64,000 nucleotides of DNA. It comes from an uncultured Tenacibaculum sp. Its GTDB lineage: Bacteria > Bacteroidota > Bacteroidia > Flavobacteriales > Flavobacteriaceae. The notes under the pieces are model-generated. The model did no database searches and had not been told where the DNA came from. It was given only the letters and a program-made list of their open reading frames with translations. Shown piece after piece: positions 9,591 through 19,147 of the stretch. The translations under genes and the position numbers were made by a program. Location: assembly GCA_947496185.1 (NCBI GenBank), contig CANMCD010000002.1, positions 1 through 64,000 on the forward strand, in the 5' to 3' direction. How positions within the stretch are numbered: position 1 is the first letter of the stretch; every line of letters begins with the position of its first letter.

Positions 9591-9621
9591 TTTGTATTAA
9601 ACAATAAAAGATGTAAATTTG
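9591..9621 (+). promoter_or_regulatory. Promoter of tRNA-Cys
   Basis: TTTG (9591-9594), 19 bases, then TAAATTTG (9614-9621) is a perfect match to the Bacteroidota housekeeping consensus, ending 16 bases before the mature tRNA 5' end. Confidence 0.85.
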
Positions 9622-9637
9622 CAATCCACATTTGAAG

Positions 9638-9708
9638 GGTGTCGTGGCCGAGTGGCTAGGCAGTGGTCTGCAACACCATCTACAGCGGTTCGAATCCGCT
9701 CGACACCT
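9638..9708 (+). tRNA. tRNA-Cys(GCA)
   Basis: A 71-base cloverleaf. The acceptor stem GGTGTCG pairs perfectly with CGACACC, the discriminator is T as expected for cysteine, the T arm carries GGTTCGAATCC, and the anticodon GCA is at 9670-9672. CCA is not encoded. A hairpin terminator follows. Confidence 0.96.
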
Positions 9709-9713
9709 CAAAA

Positions 9714-9752
9714 AAACACCTCATAAATCTTTTGATTTTTGAGGTGTTTTGC
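9714..9752 (+). terminator. Terminator after tRNA-Cys
   Basis: An inverted repeat of aacacctca with tgaggtgtt, with additional pairing toward the loop, is followed by TTTTG. It ends the tRNA transcript. Confidence 0.75.
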
Positions 9753-9855
9753 TTTAATCAACAGTAATTTTTTACCTTATATTACCAACAACCGTATGCA
9801 TAAGCTTTGTATGACTTTGCTATAAAAACGCTTTATACCCCATTAAAAACAGAAA

Positions 9856-10194
9856 ATGAAAAACAACAACTTCTACAACAGTATTACAAAAAAGAGCTTC
9901 GTTAAACTACTACCTTATATTATTGCCATATCCTGTACAACCTTATTCTTTTCTTCTAATTTTTTTCCTGCTAAAACAAAAGCCTATACGGAAGCTAAAA
10001 GAATATACACAGAAGTCAAAGAAAAAAGAACAGTAGCATTAGAGAAACTAAAAGCCAAAGGAAAAGGCTCCAAAGAATACGAAGCCTACTTAAAAGAAAA
10101 AATAGCTGCTGATATAGCCTGGGAAAAACTTAATGAAATAAAAGAAGAAGACAAAATTTTTAGTTTCATCAATATTCATCAATTTCTCTACTAA
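9856..10194 (+). CDS. N-terminal part of an interrupted sensor kinase (membrane segment plus coiled coil)
   Basis: A 112-aa reading frame with one membrane span (about residues 18-38) followed by a charged helical region (about 43-100) that is probably extracytoplasmic. Its TAA stop at 10192-10194 is in the same frame as the histidine kinase that begins 18 bases later, and the codons immediately after the stop (FGWISGLFIYAIF) complete a second membrane helix. The simplest reading is that this is the sensor domain of one roughly 436-residue kinase, cut by a nonsense change such as CAA to TAA. A genuine separate small protein is the alternative. Confidence 0.6.
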   Translation: MKNNNFYNSITKKSFVKLLPYIIAISCTTLFFSSNFFPAKTKAYTEAKRIYTEVKEKRTVALEKLKAKGKGSKEYEAYLKEKIAADIAWEKLNEIKEEDKIFSFINIHQFLY

Positions 10195-10212
10195 TTTGGT
10201 TGGATTTCTGGC

Positions 10213-11166
10213 TTGTTTATCTACGCAATCTTTAACCTATTTTGGCTGTTCTCACAAAAAAACAGGGACTTAGGCTATAAAATTTTACACGTAACCATTA
10301 TCCATATTGCTATATTTTATTTATGTTGGCTTGTGCAACCCATTGATTTCAATATTATAAGCTATTATTTTGTTGCAGTATTTTCTGCCATATTGGTTTG
10401 CATTGGTATTTATTATACCACCAAACTCCGTAAGACCACCATTCAAAAACTCGAAGAAGAAAACAAAATAGCTACCGAAACCATAATTTTCTTAGAAAAG
10501 GAAACCCTAAGCAAACAAAAGGAAGAAAGAGCTAACGAACGACAACGCATTTCAGAAGAACTACACGATGGCGTTCTTGGAAAATTATTCGGTACACGAA
10601 TGGGCTTAGGTTTTTTAGATGTTTCTAATGAAAACAACAAAGAGAAGTACCAAAACCTACTTAATGAACTTCAAGAAATTGAAAAGGAGATTAGGGAAGT
10701 CACCCACAAACTAAGTACAAATCTCGACAGTACAAGCATTGGTTTCTCAGCCATCGTCGATCAATTATTAAAAGATAAAAGTACGATTGGCAACTTCAAC
10801 TATTCCCTAGAAATTGACACAAGCATTCAATGGAACACCATCCATAAGGTTAACAAAGTTAATCTGTACCGAATCTTACAAGAAGCCCTACAAAACATCG
10901 TCAAACATGCCAAAGCAACGGAAGTATCTGTAACAATCACAGGTGATTTCAACAAATTATTTGCCGAAATAAAAGACAATGGTATTGGCTTTACCAATCA
11001 CAAAAACAACAAAGGAATAGGAGTAAAAAACATGAAGCAGCGGGTAAAAAGAAGTAACGGATCTTTTGAAATAAAATCAACTCCTAACAAAGGAACCATT
11101 TTAACCCTAAATTTTCCTTACAGTTTCGAAGAACAAACAAAAATACAAATACAGACATTAAGGTAA
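10213..11166 (+). CDS. Sensor histidine kinase, NarX/DesK-type (HisKA_3), probably missing its N terminus
   Basis: A 317-aa reading frame starting at a weak TTG. It has membrane helices at about 1-14, 24-41 and 51-69, then a dimerisation/phosphoacceptor helix with H118 in RISEELHDGV (HisKA_3 pattern), and an HATPase domain with the N box around N228 (LYRILQEALQNIVKHA), the G1 box DNGIGF at 255-260 and the G2 box KGIGVKNM. All catalytic motifs look intact. No response regulator lies next to it, unlike most kinases of this class. See the upstream frame: the two are in phase and separated by one stop codon. Confidence 0.8.
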   Translation: MFIYAIFNLFWLFSQKNRDLGYKILHVTIIHIAIFYLCWLVQPIDFNIISYYFVAVFSAILVCIGIYYTTKLRKTTIQKLEEENKIATETIIFLEKETLSKQKEERANERQRISEELHDGVLGKLFGTRMGLGFLDVSNENNKEKYQNLLNELQEIEKEIREVTHKLSTNLDSTSIGFSAIVDQLLKDKSTIGNFNYSLEIDTSIQWNTIHKVNKVNLYRILQEALQNIVKHAKATEVSVTITGDFNKLFAEIKDNGIGFTNHKNNKGIGVKNMKQRVKRSNGSFEIKSTPNKGTILTLNFPYSFEEQTKIQIQTLR

Positions 11167-11356
11167 ATAACTACCCAAATTTGTCATTTAAAACCAGCTT
11201 ACAAATTCTATTTTCTAGGCTATAAAAACCGATATTCAAAGGTTTATCTACCTGAATAAGAAACTTATACTTATATTTATCACTGATAAGTATAATGTGG
11301 GTTGACGAAATTGTATCGATTTCAACCGTAACCCTAACCTTTAGACGATAGTTTTG

Positions 11357-12019
11357 ATGAGATACGAAGATAAAGACGTTGCTTACTATTCCAACGTCCG
11401 ATTGGATGTCGTACAATTATTTCCAAAAGAATTGAAAAATGTAAAAATCCTAGAAATAGGAGCGGGTTGTGGTGCTACATTAGCTTTTCTTAAAGAAAAA
11501 AAAATTGCCACGGAAGTAGTCGGTATAGACCTACCAATAAACAAACACCTCCCTACAAAAAAAAACATTGACAAGTTTATATATACTGACATACAAAACA
11601 CCGAATTACCTGAATACAACAACTATTTTGACGGAATCATTTTAGCCGATGTTTTAGAACATTTACATGATCCGCTAGCAGTAATAAAAAAGGTCAAAAA
11701 ACTACTAAAAAAAGAAGGCTCTTTTTTTATAAGCCTCCCCAACATTAGACATATTACGGCTATTTATAAGATTTTCGTCAAAGGCAGTTTTCGCTATGAA
11801 AAAGAAGGAATCTTTGATGACACACATGTACGTTTTTTTTGCAAGAAAGATATGATCACCCTTATGAAAAACACCGATTTAAACATTGAAACCATCGTAA
11901 GTGCTTTGCAAATGAAACGTGAAAAATCAAAATACAAAACATTGAATAATTTAACAGGCACTTTTTTTGAAGAATTTTTAACACAACAATACTTAATTCG
12001 AGCAACGCCAAAACTATAA
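11357..12019 (+). CDS. Class I SAM-dependent methyltransferase
   Basis: A 220-aa protein with the Rossmann methyltransferase motif I LEIGAGCGATLAFL near residues 31-44, an acidic motif II GIDLP, and the motif LADVLEHLHDP seen in Methyltransf_11/23 proteins that act in polysaccharide and lipid pathways. It heads the polysaccharide locus, 16 bases before the first glycosyltransferase. The ATG at 11357 is preferred over the TTG one codon earlier. It probably methylates a sugar or lipid carrier, but the acceptor cannot be read from sequence. Confidence 0.85.
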   Translation: MRYEDKDVAYYSNVRLDVVQLFPKELKNVKILEIGAGCGATLAFLKEKKIATEVVGIDLPINKHLPTKKNIDKFIYTDIQNTELPEYNNYFDGIILADVLEHLHDPLAVIKKVKKLLKKEGSFFISLPNIRHITAIYKIFVKGSFRYEKEGIFDDTHVRFFCKKDMITLMKNTDLNIETIVSALQMKREKSKYKTLNNLTGTFFEEFLTQQYLIRATPKL

Positions 12020-12035
12020 ATGCATATACTTGAAC

Positions 12036-13028
12036 ATGATTCGTAACAAAGTCTATATCATTATTTTAAATTACAATTCTTACCCAGACACTATTGAGTG
12101 CCTAGAAAGTATTTTTAAAGTAAGTTACGATCATTTTCAAGTAGTTGTAATAGACAATGACAGCACCAATCAATCCTTAGAAAATATCATTAACTGGGCA
12201 AAGGGAGAAGGACACCTAGCTATAACAACAAATTTTCCAGACATCGTATATCCATTAGTCTCAAAACCTGTTGATTTTTGTGTTTTAAATCAAGATGATA
12301 AAGATAATTCAGACCATAAATTGACCCTTATCAAAGCTGCAAAAAACAACGGATTTTCAGCAGGTAATAATATAGGGCTACGATATGCTCTTCAAAAAGA
12401 AGACATGGATTTTTGTTGGATATTAAATAACGATACGATTGTAGAAAAAGACAGCCTACAACAATTAGTTACCCATTACAAGAAAACACCTTCTTTAGGC
12501 ATTCTTGGAAGCAAATTACTTTATTATCATCATCCGAAAGCAATTCAAGCCATTGGTGGGACTTTTAATAAATGGACCTACACCTCCAAACATGTTGGAG
12601 AAGGAACACCTACTGAAACAACAAAACCCGAACTAGGAAAAATTGATTATGTCGCAGGTGCTGCAATGTTTGTGAGTAAAAAATTCATTACAGACATCGG
12701 CTTGTTGAATGAAGATTATTTCTTGTATTTTGAAGAAATGGATTGGGTCTTGAGAGGAAAAAAACTAAATTGGACGATCGATTGGTGCGAAGAGTCGATT
12801 GTTTACCATAAAGAAGGACAAACCATAGGGAGTTCTAGTAATTACAAAAAAAGAAGTTCCTTGTCTGAAATTGAAGTTTTCAGAAGTAGGAGGTTGTTTT
12901 TTAAAAATTTCCCTAAAAACAAAATAGCCTTTTGGATATCGAGCTACCTAATGATTTTTAACAGACTAAGAAGAGGTCAGTTTGGTTTAGCAAATAAATT
13001 TTTAAAAATCTTACATAAAAAGTATTAA
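12036..13028 (+). CDS. Glycosyltransferase family 2
   Basis: A 330-aa GT-A type transferase. The N terminus IIILNYNSYPDTIECLESIF is the nucleotide-binding strand-helix, VVVIDNDS follows, and WILNNDT carries the DxD-like metal motif. The later EDYFLYFEEMDWVLRGKK is the acidic stretch typical of rhamnosyltransferase-like GT2 enzymes. Its stop codon overlaps the next start (TAATG), showing an operon. It probably transfers one sugar to a lipid-linked repeat unit on the cytoplasmic face. The ATG at 12036 is preferred over an upstream TTG. Confidence 0.9.
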   Translation: MIRNKVYIIILNYNSYPDTIECLESIFKVSYDHFQVVVIDNDSTNQSLENIINWAKGEGHLAITTNFPDIVYPLVSKPVDFCVLNQDDKDNSDHKLTLIKAAKNNGFSAGNNIGLRYALQKEDMDFCWILNNDTIVEKDSLQQLVTHYKKTPSLGILGSKLLYYHHPKAIQAIGGTFNKWTYTSKHVGEGTPTETTKPELGKIDYVAGAAMFVSKKFITDIGLLNEDYFLYFEEMDWVLRGKKLNWTIDWCEESIVYHKEGQTIGSSSNYKKRSSLSEIEVFRSRRLFFKNFPKNKIAFWISSYLMIFNRLRRGQFGLANKFLKILHKKY

Positions 13029-14311
13029 TGAAAGTCAGGGAATTGATCTTATTTTTTGTTTTACTGATGGCAGTTTACCAAGACTTCCCTTTTGTTAATT
13101 ATTTTGGAGAAATAGCTAGAAGCCCAATAGTATTTTTAACCCCATTTCTTGTACTTTACTTGTTCAGTGAAAAAAAAATCACACTAACAGACTATACCAA
13201 GAATTACGGAACCTATATTTTGTATTTAGTACTGGTCTCTTTGATATACACTACTTATATTCTTTTTAAGAATAAATCCATTTATGTGTATGATCAAAAT
13301 ATTCTAGTGAAAAACATAAAAATGGTAATTTACCCACTATGCTCCTTAGTGTTTTACCAATTTATATATACATTTTTAAAAAGGACTTCTGACCTAACGC
13401 AATGCTTTCGCGTTATTTTAGGTATTCAGTGGTTTTTAATTGTCTTTCTTTGGTTCGAAACACAAGTATATAAAACCACAGAGATATTTTTACCTTTTTT
13501 ACATGCTAACCCAGAAAAATACTGGAGAGTCAGACTGTTAACCGTAGAATCTAGTTGGTCGGGGTCGGTCGTGGTTATTTTTACCTTTCTCCCTATTTTT
13601 TTATCTGAATACCTAAAAAGAAAAACCAAAGAAAAGTTTTTAGTGTACTGTACCTCCGCCTTTTTCTTCTTTTATTATACGATACATAGTGAGTCGAAAG
13701 GGTATTTATTTTTAGTATTAGTTTCCTTATTACCCATGTTGATTGGGTTTATGTATTCTAAGAAAACACTGCGGTATATATTGTTATTCTCACTAATACC
13801 TATTGGTTTTTTCTTAAGCAAGGTATACACCTCCTTACACCAAGAGATCCTATCACAGCTTCAAACCAGTGTCACCTTTGGAACAAGGTTTACAGGGTAC
13901 CTAACCTCCATAAAGACATTTGTTTTTAACCCTTTTGGTATCGGCTTAGGCCCTTATGTAGAAATTTATACCCAGCAAGCGAATAAAATCCTTCAAACAG
14001 ATTTTATGCAACAATTTAATTTAGGAGAAATCAAAGAATATTTACAAGCCTCAAAAAACCTATCCTCAAAAACCTATTTTTTTGATCAACTTGTTTTTGG
14101 AGGCATCCCTTTTTTACTTTTTTATTATTTATTCTTTATAAAAAGAATTAAACGAATCAAAAAAATAGCAAATAGCTATTTACTACGAATCGTTTTGATT
14201 TATACCTTATTGGCCAGTGTTTTTTACCTGACTTTTCACATCAAGTATGAAATATGGTTCTTTTTGGCATTTATTGACTATTTTGAAAAAAATGAACACA
14301 CAAAAGCGTAA
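13028..14311 (+). CDS. Multi-pass membrane protein, Wzy/O-antigen ligase-like
   Basis: A 427-aa integral membrane protein with ten or more predicted helices and one long loop at about 265-345, the arrangement of Wzy polymerases and WaaL ligases. No short motif decides between the two roles. It overlaps the preceding GT2 gene by one base and the following GT4 gene by 20 bases. Its position among transferases supports polymerisation or ligation of the locus polysaccharide. The calls rest on topology and context. Confidence 0.75.
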   Translation: MKVRELILFFVLLMAVYQDFPFVNYFGEIARSPIVFLTPFLVLYLFSEKKITLTDYTKNYGTYILYLVLVSLIYTTYILFKNKSIYVYDQNILVKNIKMVIYPLCSLVFYQFIYTFLKRTSDLTQCFRVILGIQWFLIVFLWFETQVYKTTEIFLPFLHANPEKYWRVRLLTVESSWSGSVVVIFTFLPIFLSEYLKRKTKEKFLVYCTSAFFFFYYTIHSESKGYLFLVLVSLLPMLIGFMYSKKTLRYILLFSLIPIGFFLSKVYTSLHQEILSQLQTSVTFGTRFTGYLTSIKTFVFNPFGIGLGPYVEIYTQQANKILQTDFMQQFNLGEIKEYLQASKNLSSKTYFFDQLVFGGIPFLLFYYLFFIKRIKRIKKIANSYLLRIVLIYTLLASVFYLTFHIKYEIWFFLAFIDYFEKNEHTKA

Positions 14312-15464
14312 CATATTATTAGTTACAGGATTCTTTCCTTACCCACCTACTCATGGAGGCATGGTCGATGTTTGGAATAGGGTACTCGGATTAAAAAAAT
14401 TAGGATACCAATTAGACATACTTTATACCAGCAAAAACGATCCAGAAAAAGCCCACCTCACAAAAGGAAAAGAGTATTTTGAAAATATATATGCCGTATC
14501 AAGAAAAAATAAAATTTGGCATTTATGTAAACGTAAACCACTCCAAGTTACTTCTAGAAAAGGATTAAAAGAAATCAAGATTCATCAACACTATACCTGT
14601 ATTTTATTAGAAGGGGATTATGTTGGTTATGTATTAGAAAACAAAACCATTGACTATAATCATCTAATAATTAGAAGTCACAATAATGAAGCACGTTATT
14701 TTCATTATTTAAGCAAAAGCACGCGGCATATTTTCAAAAAACTGTTTTTTAAACTAGAAAGCACCAAGTTTGCTAAGTATTCTAACGAACTATATACCAA
14801 AGCCAATCGAATTTGGTTTATTTCTAAAAAAGAGAAAGAAATTTTTCAAAAAAAACACAAAAACGACAAAGGCACTTGGTTACCTGCTCCTTTTGCTATT
14901 TCTGAAATGAAAAAAAGACCCCTAAACACCAAAAATGTCTTATTTATCGGGTCTCTTTTTATGGAAAATAATCTTCAAGCAATTCTTTGGTACCTAGAAA
15001 ATGTACACCCCTTTGTACAAAAAGAAATAAAGAATTACCGACTGATCATAGCTGGCAGCTTGGGAAATAGTAATAAAAATACTTTACAAAAGATTTTTAA
15101 CCAGTACAACAACCTAGACTATTTTTTTGACCATGAAAACCTTGATGAATTGTATGAAAAATCGGCACTTTTTATAAATCCAATGCACTATGGGGCTGGG
15201 GTAAAAATAAAATCAATCAATGCTATTGTAAACGGGGTACCCTTACTTTCTACCAGCGTCGGAGCAGAAGGCACAGGATTGCAACCTGAAATCAGTTTTT
15301 TATTAGCAAACACCAAAGAAGAATTCATAGAAAAAGCAATAAAAAACCTAAGCAAAGTAACTGATTTGCAAAAAATTATTGAAAAAGCACAAGATAATTT
15401 GTTAAAAAACCATTACTTTAAAGTTCTTAAAAATGAACTGAGTGACTTTGACGAGGATTTATAA
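14292..15464 (+). CDS. Glycosyltransferase family 4-like
   Basis: A 390-aa GT-B protein. Its N-terminal acceptor domain contains TGFFPYPPTHGG, the glycine-rich loop of GT4 enzymes, and the C-terminal domain contains NVLFIGSLFMENN and NPMHYGAGVKIKSINAIVNGVPLLST, which corresponds to the nucleotide-sugar binding site of group 1 transferases related to the sugar transferases of wzy clusters. The ATG at 14292, inside the end of the previous gene, is chosen because translation upstream of it reads only the previous gene's sequence out of frame. Confidence 0.88.
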   Translation: MNTQKRNILLVTGFFPYPPTHGGMVDVWNRVLGLKKLGYQLDILYTSKNDPEKAHLTKGKEYFENIYAVSRKNKIWHLCKRKPLQVTSRKGLKEIKIHQHYTCILLEGDYVGYVLENKTIDYNHLIIRSHNNEARYFHYLSKSTRHIFKKLFFKLESTKFAKYSNELYTKANRIWFISKKEKEIFQKKHKNDKGTWLPAPFAISEMKKRPLNTKNVLFIGSLFMENNLQAILWYLENVHPFVQKEIKNYRLIIAGSLGNSNKNTLQKIFNQYNNLDYFFDHENLDELYEKSALFINPMHYGAGVKIKSINAIVNGVPLLSTSVGAEGTGLQPEISFLLANTKEEFIEKAIKNLSKVTDLQKIIEKAQDNLLKNHYFKVLKNELSDFDEDL

Positions 15465-16680
15465 TTACAGCATGCTGTTGGTAGCTGCTTTTCCATTGCT
15501 TGTACTAAAAAAAGCGACAGCTTGCATTATAGTTTGGGGAATTTTATCATTAATCATCATAGGAAAAGAAAAAACATTTAAAAACTTTAAAAAAAGTGAG
15601 CTAAAACACCTAGGAATTCTCTCAATGTATTATATTTTTTTAATCATAAATTGTTTGTTGTCAGGATTTGACAAGGGAATACTAAAATTCTTAGAAACAG
15701 ATGCTTCCTTTCTTGTTTTTCCACTATTTATGTTTCTGAATAGAGATTATATATCCAGAGACACACTCCAAAAGTGTTTAACTGTTTTTTTTATATCAAA
15801 TGTTTTGTTAGCCATCTGGAGTTGGCGAAAAATCTTGTCACTTGGATTCTTTGAATTACAAGAAAAAAACCACTTTTACAACCCTGTTTTTAGAAATATT
15901 TTTTCCGAAGAAACCAATATTCACCTCCCTTATCTTGGTTTATTATTTGTGTTTTCTATTTTTATAGGTATTTTTTGGCTTACAAATAAAAAATACAACC
16001 CCATTATTAAGGTAGTAGTTTCTCTATGCTGCCTAGTTTTGCTACTTTCAATCACTGTTTTTTCTGCAAGAATGTCTTTGGTAACTTTTGTGTTAGTAGG
16101 CTGTTTTTTGTTTGTTACCCTGATAAAAAACTGGAAACTAAAAATAATACTATCCATCTTTTTGGTAGGAGGAAGTTTGTATACAGTAATGAACAGTCCC
16201 ATAAAAAAACGGTTTCAAGAAATGATTGAAACCAAATGGGAATTACCTAGTGATAAACAGAATGATAAAGAGCATACCGTTAATTTTAGATACGGTGTTT
16301 ACCATTGTGCACTACAAATCATAAAAACGCACTTTTGGTTTGGAGTAGGAAAGCATAAAGTAACCTCATACTTAGATAATTGTTACGATACATTTACCTT
16401 TACAGGAACTAATGATTTTAAAAAAGTAACCTATAATAGCCATAACCAATACCTAGACATGTTACTTTCTTATGGCATTTTTGGGTGTTTATTCTTAGTA
16501 TTTACCATTTTTTATGGGGTATATAAAACCCCTCACAAACTATACTTAGTCTTTATGACAACTGTCGCACTGGCTTTATTAACTGAAAACTTATTCGATC
16601 GGCAAATAGGCGTTATGTTCTTTACTTTTTTTAATACCTTATTTTTTATAACCAATTACAAAACTGCACAATCAACATGA
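15442..16680 (+). CDS. O-antigen ligase/polymerase family membrane protein
   Basis: A 412-aa multi-pass membrane protein, with about eleven helices and a large periplasmic loop near 255-335 that contains FRYGVYHCALQIIKTHFWFGVGKH and SHNQYLDMLLSYG. These are the Wzy_C/WaaL features R-x-x-x-W/Y-x-A and H-N-x-Y/F-L. The GTG start at 15442 overlaps the previous gene by 23 bases; ATG at 15472 is the alternative, but the RIYNYS stretch before it resembles homologue N termini. This is a stronger ligase/polymerase match than the 13028 gene, so this one may be the ligase and the other the polymerase, or the reverse. Confidence 0.85.
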   Translation: MTLTRIYNYSMLLVAAFPLLVLKKATACIIVWGILSLIIIGKEKTFKNFKKSELKHLGILSMYYIFLIINCLLSGFDKGILKFLETDASFLVFPLFMFLNRDYISRDTLQKCLTVFFISNVLLAIWSWRKILSLGFFELQEKNHFYNPVFRNIFSEETNIHLPYLGLLFVFSIFIGIFWLTNKKYNPIIKVVVSLCCLVLLLSITVFSARMSLVTFVLVGCFLFVTLIKNWKLKIILSIFLVGGSLYTVMNSPIKKRFQEMIETKWELPSDKQNDKEHTVNFRYGVYHCALQIIKTHFWFGVGKHKVTSYLDNCYDTFTFTGTNDFKKVTYNSHNQYLDMLLSYGIFGCLFLVFTIFYGVYKTPHKLYLVFMTTVALALLTENLFDRQIGVMFFTFFNTLFFITNYKTAQST

Positions 16681-17786
16681 AAAAAGCATTAATACACGAT
16701 TGGTTTTACACGAGCGGTGGCGGCGAAAAAGTAGTAGAATCTATACTCCGCATTTGGAATGATTGCGAAGTGTATGCCTTAATAGATTTTTTAAATGATG
16801 AAGATAGAAACCGTATTTTACAAGGAAAAAAAGTAACCACCAGTTTTATTCAGAAATTACCCACTGCCAAAAAAAATCACCGAAAATTTTTACAATTATT
16901 TCCACTAGCCATAGAAAGCTTAGATGTATCAAATTTTGACATCATTCTATCCTCTTCATCATCCATCGCCAAAGGTGTATTGACAAACCAAAATCAACTA
17001 CATATTTGTTATTGCCATTCGCCGATGAGGTACGCTTGGAACTTACATTTTGATTATTTAAAAAGTAAAGGATTACAATCAGGCATCATCGGATTTTATG
17101 CAAGGCATGTATTACACAAAATACGTCAATGGGATGTAATTAACAGCTATAGAGTAGACTACTTTATTGCCAATTCTCACTACATCGCCAAAAGAATTAA
17201 AAAGGTATACAACAGAGATGCTACTGTTATTTACCCCCCTGTAAATACCGATGAATTTCAACTATATGAAGAAAAAGAAACCTACTATGTAGCCGCTGGA
17301 AGGTTGGTTTCTTACAAAAAAATAGACATTATTATTCAGGCTTTCAACAATTTAACCAAAAAAAAGCTTTATATTGTGGGAGATGGGCCGGAAAAAACAA
17401 AGTTAAAGAAGTTAGCAAGTGATCATATTCAATTTTTAGGCAACATATCTCAAAAAAAATTAGTTACTTTGTTGCAGAGAGCCAAAGCATTCGTTTTTGC
17501 TGCCGATGAAGATTTTGGCATCTTACCCGTTGAAGCCCAAAGTTGTGGAACCCCAATAATTGCATATAAGAAAGGTGGTCTCTTGGAGACTGTCATAGAA
17601 AATGAAACAGGTGTCTTTTTTGACAAACAAGTTCCTGAGAGCATCGTTGATGCTATAAATAGATTTGAAAAAATCCATTTTCCTCCCTATAAAATAAGAC
17701 AAAATGCCCTTCGATTCAGTAAAGACCGTTTTGAAAGAGAAATGAAGACATTTATTGAGGAAAAAATAAAAGATTTTTACAGTTGA
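16677..17786 (+). CDS. Glycosyltransferase family 4
   Basis: A 369-aa GT-B enzyme with clear motifs: SGGGEKVVES at 13-22 (acceptor-domain glycine loop), YCHSPMRYAW near 104-113, AAGRLVSYKKID at about 206-217 and the E-x7-E catalytic/nucleotide-binding motif EDFGILPVE near 279-287 followed by GTPIIAYKKGG. It resembles mannosyltransferases of exopolysaccharide loci. The start overlaps the preceding stop (ATGA), and its own stop overlaps the next start (TTGA), so translation is coupled on both sides. Confidence 0.92.
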   Translation: MKKALIHDWFYTSGGGEKVVESILRIWNDCEVYALIDFLNDEDRNRILQGKKVTTSFIQKLPTAKKNHRKFLQLFPLAIESLDVSNFDIILSSSSSIAKGVLTNQNQLHICYCHSPMRYAWNLHFDYLKSKGLQSGIIGFYARHVLHKIRQWDVINSYRVDYFIANSHYIAKRIKKVYNRDATVIYPPVNTDEFQLYEEKETYYVAAGRLVSYKKIDIIIQAFNNLTKKKLYIVGDGPEKTKLKKLASDHIQFLGNISQKKLVTLLQRAKAFVFAADEDFGILPVEAQSCGTPIIAYKKGGLLETVIENETGVFFDKQVPESIVDAINRFEKIHFPPYKIRQNALRFSKDRFEREMKTFIEEKIKDFYS

Positions 17787-19138
17787 AGCAAAGATATTCA
17801 AAATACATGTATACTTTGTTTTTACTTTCTGATTTGATAACACTATGGGTAGTGCTTTTTTGGAGTAAAAATGAAGAACTATTTAATCTAACAATTCTGG
17901 GGTATTTGACACTTTTTTGGGTCGCCTCATCTTATTTAACAGAGTATTACGTAGAATACCGGTCAATGTTCTTTTCAAAAACATTGCGGCATTTACTCTT
18001 ACAGTTTTTATTACTTGCTTTTGGTTATTTCGCCTACTTCTCTATTTTTAAAGAAGGTACCGTGGTCGAAAACAAAGTAGAGGTTTTAAACGGCTTTATT
18101 TTAGCACTTGGAAGCTTCAAGTTTTCAAGAAACTACCTACTTAGAACCTACCGAACTTTCGGAAAAAATTACCGAAAAATAGTGGTTCTAGGAATGGACA
18201 ACTCTACAAAAAAACTGATAAACTTTTTTAAAAGTCAGCAAGAATTAGGCTATCGATACTATGGTTTTTTTTCCGACAAAGTAAACCATAGCAAAGAGTA
18301 TATTGGCGCTGTTGGTGAATGCTTCCCTTATATCTTAAAAGAAGGAATCGACGAAATATATTGTTCGCTAAACGAACTCTCGGAACAAGATATTAGAAGA
18401 GTGAAAAAATTTGGAGCAGAAAACAATAGAGAAGTCAAACTAATACCCAGTGCTAACGGACTATACAACAAAAATACCATTCCCGTATACTACGGAAATG
18501 CCTCTATGGTATTGAAGGTACGAAAAATGCCTTTCGAATTTATTGGCAACAGGATCATCAAACGTATTTTTGACGTATTGTTTTCATTGTTTGTTTGTGT
18601 ATTCATCTTGTCATGGCTATACCCGATTCTTTTTGTCTTGATAAAATTGGAATCAAAAGGTCCTGTTATTTTTAAACAAGTAAGGGAAGGATTTCTTGGT
18701 GAACATTTTATTTGCTATAAATTTAGGTCAATGCACACAGAGAAAGATTCATGCCTACAAGAAAACGAACCTACAACATCTAAAGTAACTAAGATCGGGG
18801 CTTTTATGAGAAGAACCAGCATGGATGAGCTTCCTCAGTTTATCAATGTATTACAAGGATTCATGAGTGTAGTCGGCCCCAGACCCCATATGGAGGTACA
18901 ATCCGATAAGTTTACCAAAGAAGTAAGCAACTATATGAAAAGAAAATGTGTTAAACCGGGTATAACAGGGTTAGCACAAACAAGTGGTTACAGAGGAGAA
19001 ATTAAAAAAAAATCGGACATTGAGAATAGAGTTAGGCTAGATATTTTTTATATTGGGAACTGGTGTTTAGGATTGGATATAAAAATTATCATCAAAACGA
19101 TAATCAATATCTTGAAGGGAGAGGAGAAAGCGTACTAA
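17783..19138 (+). CDS. Polyprenyl-phosphate hexose-1-phosphate transferase (WcaJ/WbaP type)
   Basis: A 451-aa membrane enzyme that starts repeat-unit synthesis by moving a hexose-1-phosphate onto undecaprenyl phosphate. Four N-terminal helices (about 8-120) and a CoA-binding-like Rossmann region (about 130-240) precede the catalytic Bac_transf domain (about 256-451). Catalytic-domain motifs include KRIFDVLFS, VIFKQVREG, CYKFRSMHTE, RRTSMDELPQFINVLQG, VVGPRPHM and KPGITGLAQ. The TTG at 17783 gives TTGA coupling to the previous gene; ATG at 17807 is the alternative. Length is typical. Confidence 0.93.
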   Translation: MKQRYSKYMYTLFLLSDLITLWVVLFWSKNEELFNLTILGYLTLFWVASSYLTEYYVEYRSMFFSKTLRHLLLQFLLLAFGYFAYFSIFKEGTVVENKVEVLNGFILALGSFKFSRNYLLRTYRTFGKNYRKIVVLGMDNSTKKLINFFKSQQELGYRYYGFFSDKVNHSKEYIGAVGECFPYILKEGIDEIYCSLNELSEQDIRRVKKFGAENNREVKLIPSANGLYNKNTIPVYYGNASMVLKVRKMPFEFIGNRIIKRIFDVLFSLFVCVFILSWLYPILFVLIKLESKGPVIFKQVREGFLGEHFICYKFRSMHTEKDSCLQENEPTTSKVTKIGAFMRRTSMDELPQFINVLQGFMSVVGPRPHMEVQSDKFTKEVSNYMKRKCVKPGITGLAQTSGYRGEIKKKSDIENRVRLDIFYIGNWCLGLDIKIIIKTIINILKGEEKAY

Positions 19139-19147
19139 TCATAATAC

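Noticed and set aside
11171-11416. Minus-strand 81-codon frame between the kinase and methyltransferase genes
   Set aside because: It overlaps the start of a well-supported methyltransferase on the other strand and has no recognisable protein features.
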